In this document: positions 61,594-64,000 of the stretch, in pieces
Layout of the letters: each line of letters opens with the position of its first letter
Numbering within the stretch: position 1 is the first letter of the stretch
Assembly (NCBI RefSeq): GCF_014698795.1
Contig: NZ_JACJTR010000028.1
Span: forward strand, 34,874-98,873
Origin: Nostoc sp. FACHB-892
GTDB taxonomy: Bacteria; Cyanobacteriota; Cyanobacteriia; Cyanobacteriales; Nostocaceae
Length of the DNA: 64,000 nt
Direction of reading: 5' to 3'
The notes under the pieces: model-generated
Databases searched by the model: none
Seen by the model: the letters and a program-made list of their open reading frames with translations, nothing else
What the model was told of the DNA's origin: nothing
Position numbers and translations under genes: made by a program

Positions 61594-62796
61594 CTATAGT
61601 TCTGGTAGGCTCAAAGGTACTGTATTACCTGCATAATGCTTCAGGATAATCTCAGGGCTATTACCGACTAACTTAGCTACTGTGGAGACTGTTAGACCCT
61701 CAGCCAGCATCAGGGTAATAAATGTATGCCTAGTGTTATAGGGGCATCTGTAGCGCTCGATTTTACCCTCCTCCAGTAGTCCCTGAAGTACTCCATTGTA
61801 GTTTTTGTTGCTTGTCCTGCCGCCCTTCCAGACCTGGGTAGAGAATCTGGTGTTGCTGATTATTCCCCCAGTCGGACTAGTGAATACTGATTGTTCTGGG
61901 TCAGGGTTAGGGGGCCTAATGGATGTTAGTAGTTCTCTGACTTGGCTGTTACATGGGAACTTTCGAGCCTTACCTGTCTTAGTCCCTTTCCTAATATTTA
62001 GCTGGCTATCATAGGACTCTGAGAATGTGATCTGAGTGCAATCAGAGTTAATATGTTTCCACTGTAGGGCGATCGCTTCCCCAGTCCTACAGCCAGTCCA
62101 GAATAGGAACTTAACAAAGGGCGCGTAGTGTGGCCGGGTATCCTCAAATGCTTTGATAATGGTATTCATTTCTACTTTACTGAATGGGTCTATGGCATCG
62201 GAATCATGCTTAGGTAGTTTGATGTCTTCGGACATCCCGGCGAATGGGTTATCTTTTACCAACCCTGAGACAACAGCCCATTTACAGCAAGCCGCTAGAT
62301 AGGTCAGTACTCTTTTAGCTGCATTTGGGGTCAACTGGGATAACAAATGATCTCTGATAGCGATCGCCTGACCCAAGTCTTTAGTAGGCAGTGCCTTGAT
62401 GTGATTTGTATACTTTCTGGCATAGTCGCGCCTATATGTAGTAGAGGCTAACTGAGGCTTCATATAAGCGCAATATTGCCCCCATAGCTCCATTAGATTA
62501 GTCTGTGGTGTATTAGGCTTAACTATGGATAACTGTGGCCTTTTGTAGTCCTCTAGTTTCTCTTTGTAGCGCTCAAGTGTCGGATCTAGTTGCCCGGTGA
62601 TTATCTCTTCTTCTATCCAGTTTGCTACTGAGTCTACCCTGCGGCGATTAAGTTCAGTGGCATCTAAACCAGTACTGATGATTACCTGTTTACCCAGAGG
62701 TGTTATAGACCTTGGTAATCTCAACCTAAACTTACCTCGGAACTCTTCTACCCCTACATTACCCCTAGCTGTCCTAGCTGGCTTGGCTGTTCCCAT
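61594..62796 (-). CDS. Tyrosine-type site-specific integrase
   Basis: A 400-residue phage-type integrase. The N-terminus GVEEFRGKFRLRLPRSITPL with the AP2-like strands is the arm-binding part seen in cyanobacterial tRNA-targeting integrases. A SAM-like core-binding domain follows (LMELWGQYCAYMKPQLASTT, ~105-190). The catalytic domain has Arg in WTGCRTGEAIALQWKH, His-x-x-Arg-like RHTFI in YNTRHTFITLMLAEGL and the nucleophile Tyr in EIILKHYAGNT. It lies 118 bp from attR with the paired 11-bp repeats between. It should drive integration at the tRNA-Cys gene. Confidence 0.95.
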   Translation of the reverse strand: MGTAKPARTARGNVGVEEFRGKFRLRLPRSITPLGKQVIISTGLDATELNRRRVDSVANWIEEEIITGQLDPTLERYKEKLEDYKRPQLSIVKPNTPQTNLMELWGQYCAYMKPQLASTTYRRDYARKYTNHIKALPTKDLGQAIAIRDHLLSQLTPNAAKRVLTYLAACCKWAVVSGLVKDNPFAGMSEDIKLPKHDSDAIDPFSKVEMNTIIKAFEDTRPHYAPFVKFLFWTGCRTGEAIALQWKHINSDCTQITFSESYDSQLNIRKGTKTGKARKFPCNSQVRELLTSIRPPNPDPEQSVFTSPTGGIISNTRFSTQVWKGGRTSNKNYNGVLQGLLEEGKIERYRCPYNTRHTFITLMLAEGLTVSTVAKLVGNSPEIILKHYAGNTVPLSLPEL

Positions 62797-62827
62797 TTGA
62801 GTATCATTAACCTCTACTGTCCCATGA

Positions 62828-62850
62828 TGATATTCAAAATGATATTCAAA
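62828..62850 (+). repeat. Paired 11-bp repeats near attR (putative integrase arm sites)
   Basis: TGATATTCAAA at 62828-62838 and 62840-62850, again 12 bp apart and in the same orientation as those at 52016-52038. They lie 32 bp upstream of the integrase start and 65 bp from attR. Confidence 0.7.
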
Positions 62851-62914
62851 GTCAAGGGCGCATAGTGGGACTGGGGCTTATAATGGCGCATTAGCTATTC
62901 AGGGCTATTTTGTA

Positions 62915-62964
62915 AGAGGTCTGCAAAACCTCCACCCCCGGTTCAAATCCGGGTGCCGCCTTAA
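62915..62964 (+). repeat. Right attachment site (attR): truncated tRNA-Cys copy
   Basis: Identical to 51919-51968 over 50 bp. The 5' half of the cloverleaf is missing (flank AGGGCTATTTTGTA instead of the D-arm), so it is not a working tRNA gene. Confidence 0.93.
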
Positions 62965-62968
62965 TTTA

Positions 62969-63042
62969 TGTCGATTGCCAAATTATTTGTCCGCGTTGAT
63001 AGACTAATGTCCACATTGACGAATTAATGACCGCATCGACAG
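62969..63042. repeat. CAST terminal repeats (TnsB-type sites), 20-bp period
   Basis: Four related units begin at 62969 (TGTCGATTGCCAAATTATT), 62988 (TGTCCGCGTTGATAGACTAA), 63008 (TGTCCACATTGACGAATTAA) and 63028 (TGACCGCATCGACAG). The regular period and the TGTC...TTGAC...ATTAA pattern are those of Tn7-like/CAST ends of cyanobacteria, where TnsB binds. Confidence 0.8.
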
Positions 63043-63235
63043 CGATATCAACTTCACAACTCCACTAGTTAAGCTGTTCCACATTAAACTTACATAATTT
63101 CCGGGCTGGAACTTCTGACTAGCTTGGTTATTGTCGAAAATTAGATATGGTTCAGCTTAACATTGGATGACATGTATGTTTCTGTGTAAATACACTGGCT
63201 ATCATAAGTATGCAGACAATTACATTATAAAGATG

Positions 63236-63289
63236 GCAGACCTCTGCCTTACCTTTCAACCCGCCTCTAGCTGGGAGGGGCGTTAAAAC
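63236..63289 (-). CRISPR. Delocalised Cas12k-type repeat plus tRNA-Cys guide
   Basis: On the minus strand, a 37-nt repeat (63289-63253) starts GTTTTAACGCCCCTCCC and ends GCGGGTTGAAAG, as Cas12k repeats do. It is followed at once by the 17-nt guide GTAAGGCAGAGGTCTGC (63252-63236), identical to 51912-51928 of tRNA-Cys. The protospacer is preceded by GTG, which fits the GTN PAM of V-K systems. The match stops at base 18. No other repeat unit exists between here and the tracrRNA. Confidence 0.88.
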
Positions 63290-63474
63290 TCTATGTTTCA
63301 CACCTTTGATTTACCAACGCTTCAAGAGGAATCTTTGCTAAATCTCCCAAAATAGCCCGTCAGTCAACACTTAAAAAAGTAAATCAACCAACATAATAAA
63401 GCTTAGAAACCTTACTAAATAGGCGATTTTAAGTTTTGGCATATCAGCAGGAAAATTGACCCCGCTTCGACTTG
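63290..63474. other. Region between guide and tracrRNA, no CRISPR array
   Basis: 185 bp where a V-K system would carry its regular CRISPR array. I found no further copy, even degenerate, of the 37-nt repeat, and no gene. Confidence 0.6.
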
Positions 63475-63477
63475 CCA

Positions 63478-63713
63478 AAAAATAATTAAGGTGGGTTCCT
63501 CCTTGATCGGAGGTGATTTAGTAGCCACCACTGCGGTAAACCCGCACCTCTATTACTGGGGGCGCACCTTATTCCTGTCGGAAAGGAACAGCAGCATCAA
63601 GGTGGGCAGCTACTAGGGTCAGAAAGCAAGACTGTTTAACACCAACCAAACTAACCCAAATTTACACAGCACAGAAGCTTGTAACAAGCATGAACTGCGG
63701 CGCTGTTGAATAT
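63478..63713 (-). ncRNA. Cas12k tracrRNA
   Basis: Read on the minus strand it follows the known Cas12k tracrRNA almost block by block. The 5' part is CAACAGCGCCGCAGTTCATGC (about 63708), then GGGTTAGTTTGG and ACAGTCTTGCTTTCTGACCC. The stem GTAGCTGCCCACC/GGTGGCTAC encloses GATGCTGCTGTTCC and GGAATAAGGTGCGCCCCCAG. ATCACCTCCGATCAAGGAGG and the anti-repeat GAACCCACC come last, before TTATTTTTTGG. A TTGACA box (63725-63730, minus strand) lies just upstream. Ends are approximate. It appears intact. It resembles SRP RNA in one hairpin, but the full match is to tracrRNA. Confidence 0.88.
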
Positions 63714-63748
63714 TCTTATTCTATTGTCAAGGTTCGGTTTTTTGTTAA

Positions 63749-63874
63749 TTAATTTTTTTTGCGGGAATGGTAAACTGCGATCGCTAATTCTTTCGCTTTA
63801 TCCTGGGGACTACCCCGAATTACCTGTTTTGACTCCTCTATAACAATTCCAGCTTTAGCAGCCTGGCTTTGAAT
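63749..63874 (-). pseudogene. cas12k: cas12k, 3' fragment cut by an IS
   Basis: The last 41 codons of a Cas12k gene: AAKAGIVIEESKQVIRGSPQ then DKAKELAIAVYHSRKKN, closely matching the C-terminus of known Cas12k (pattern 'AAQTGIVIEEGKQPIRGSPHDKAKELAL'). Similarity stops at about 63874, just where TA dinucleotides and unrelated sequence with an IS630-like reading frame begin. The gene is therefore disrupted here. The rest may continue beyond the IS, outside the window. It lies upstream of the tracrRNA in the usual V-K order. Confidence 0.85.
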
Positions 63875-63875
63875 A

Positions 63876-64000
63876 AGTAGAACAAGGTGAAAAAACCAAA
63901 CTATGTAAAGATAAGTAAATACGTACAATGTGTCTACAAAGGTAACAGCGATATGGGCAGCCGTTTAAGGGTATTTCTGACTAGAGAGCAAGATAAAACT
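63876..64000 (+). mobile_element. IS630-family insertion sequence, left part
   Basis: Starts near a TA at 63874 or 63878 within cas12k and runs past the window edge. Contains the 5' end of a transposase gene at 63953. IS630 elements duplicate TA on insertion, which fits the junction. The exact terminal repeat could not be delimited without the other end. Confidence 0.65.
63953..64000 (+). CDS. IS630-family transposase, N-terminus only (3' cut by window)
   Basis: The first 16 codons, MGSRLRVFLTREQDKT, match the N-terminus of IS630/Tc1-mariner-type transposases of cyanobacteria ('M.SRLRVFLTxEQD.TL'). The frame is open to the edge. It would be the enzyme of the IS that cut cas12k. Confidence 0.75.
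   Translation, partial: MGSRLRVFLTREQDKT

Larger units (their letters stand above)
62969..64000 (-). mobile_element. Type V-K CRISPR-associated transposon, cas12k-side end (partial)
   Basis: One end of a Tn7-like, Cas12k-guided transposon: terminal repeats starting TGTCGATTGCC at 62969, a delocalised guide matching tRNA-Cys, a tracrRNA and the 3' end of cas12k on the minus strand. It is interrupted by an IS630-type element at about 63876. tnsB, tnsC, tniQ and the other end must lie beyond the window or be lost. Established knowledge: V-K elements home to tRNA genes with short delocalised guides. Confidence 0.88.

Noticed and set aside
62915..62964. Second tRNA-Cys gene
   Set aside because: The 5' acceptor strand and D-arm are missing; it is the right att copy only.
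62969..63042. Assigning this CAST end as left or right
   Set aside because: The cas12k/tracrRNA side is next to the tRNA, but the naming of ends and the preferred orientation could not be confirmed without the other end, so no label is given.
63290..63474. Regular CRISPR array between guide and tracrRNA
   Set aside because: No second copy of the 37-nt repeat was found here; only the single delocalised unit exists.
63519..63615. Signal recognition particle RNA (ffs)
   Set aside because: On the plus strand, 63519-63615 is 97 nt long with GGAA, AGCAGC and a closing GTAGC/GCTAC stem, like a small SRP RNA. But the minus strand follows the Cas12k tracrRNA over more than 200 nt, beside a Cas12k repeat and gene end.
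63749..63928. TTG-started membrane protein of 59 residues (minus strand)
   Set aside because: The N-terminal 'membrane segment' (YVFTYLYIVWFFHLVL) is IS-derived sequence read backwards. Only the last 41 codons match Cas12k, so it is a gene fragment.

Overview
The window is chromosomal DNA of a filamentous, probably heterocyst-forming cyanobacterium close to Nostoc. The HIP1 palindrome GCGATCGC is everywhere. Chlorophyll (acsF) and phycobilisome (CpcT-type) genes are present, as are the short tandem heptamers and MITE-like repeats typical of Nostocales.

Layout. 1-16.9 kb: ordinary chromosome. It holds a truncated LysR regulator, an SDR oxidoreductase, an NTF2-like secreted protein, thymidylate kinase, a three-gene ABC-2 exporter, DUF3386, a GAF-LuxR regulator, a Coq4-like protein, a large zinc metalloprotease, an alpha/beta hydrolase, a HugZ-like protein and an NmrA/CIA30 fusion. 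16.9-28.9 kb: a divergent RiPP (modified peptide) cluster. The left arm (minus strand) is the export machine: parvulin-type isomerase, HlyD adaptor, C39-peptidase ABC transporter with an N-terminal cNMP-binding domain, and a transposase-like HTH protein. The right arm (plus strand) has four double-glycine precursor peptides, an APH-like kinase, a HopA1-family protein, an aldo/keto-reductase fold protein that has lost its catalytic tetrad, and a second parvulin. The kinase/HopA1 pair is the dehydration pair of class V lanthipeptides and thioamitides. 28.9-51.9 kb: housekeeping genes (acsF, miaB, two threonine synthases, a MoaD-like protein, a porin, carotenoid oxygenase, CpcT) with several MITEs and short repeats.

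51.9-64 kb: nested mobile elements at one tRNA-Cys gene. An island of about 11 kb sits between a 50-bp direct repeat made from the 3' part of the tRNA. It encodes a tyrosine integrase and has matching paired 11-bp repeats near both ends. It carries an unusual number of small ribbon-helix-helix proteins, a tape-measure-like protein, a putative nuclease and an array of seven iteron-like repeats around two RHH genes. Just beyond its right attachment site is one end of a type V-K CRISPR-associated transposon (CAST). It shows 20-bp periodic terminal repeats, a single delocalised Cas12k-type repeat whose 17-nt guide matches the tRNA-Cys gene exactly, a full tracrRNA, and the last 41 codons of cas12k cut off by an IS630-family insertion that runs out of the window. 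If the island is removed on paper, the CAST end lies 61 bp from the PAM next to the guide target, as expected for RNA-guided tRNA homing. The 3' end of cas12k therefore survives only as a fragment here, while both of its RNAs are still present.
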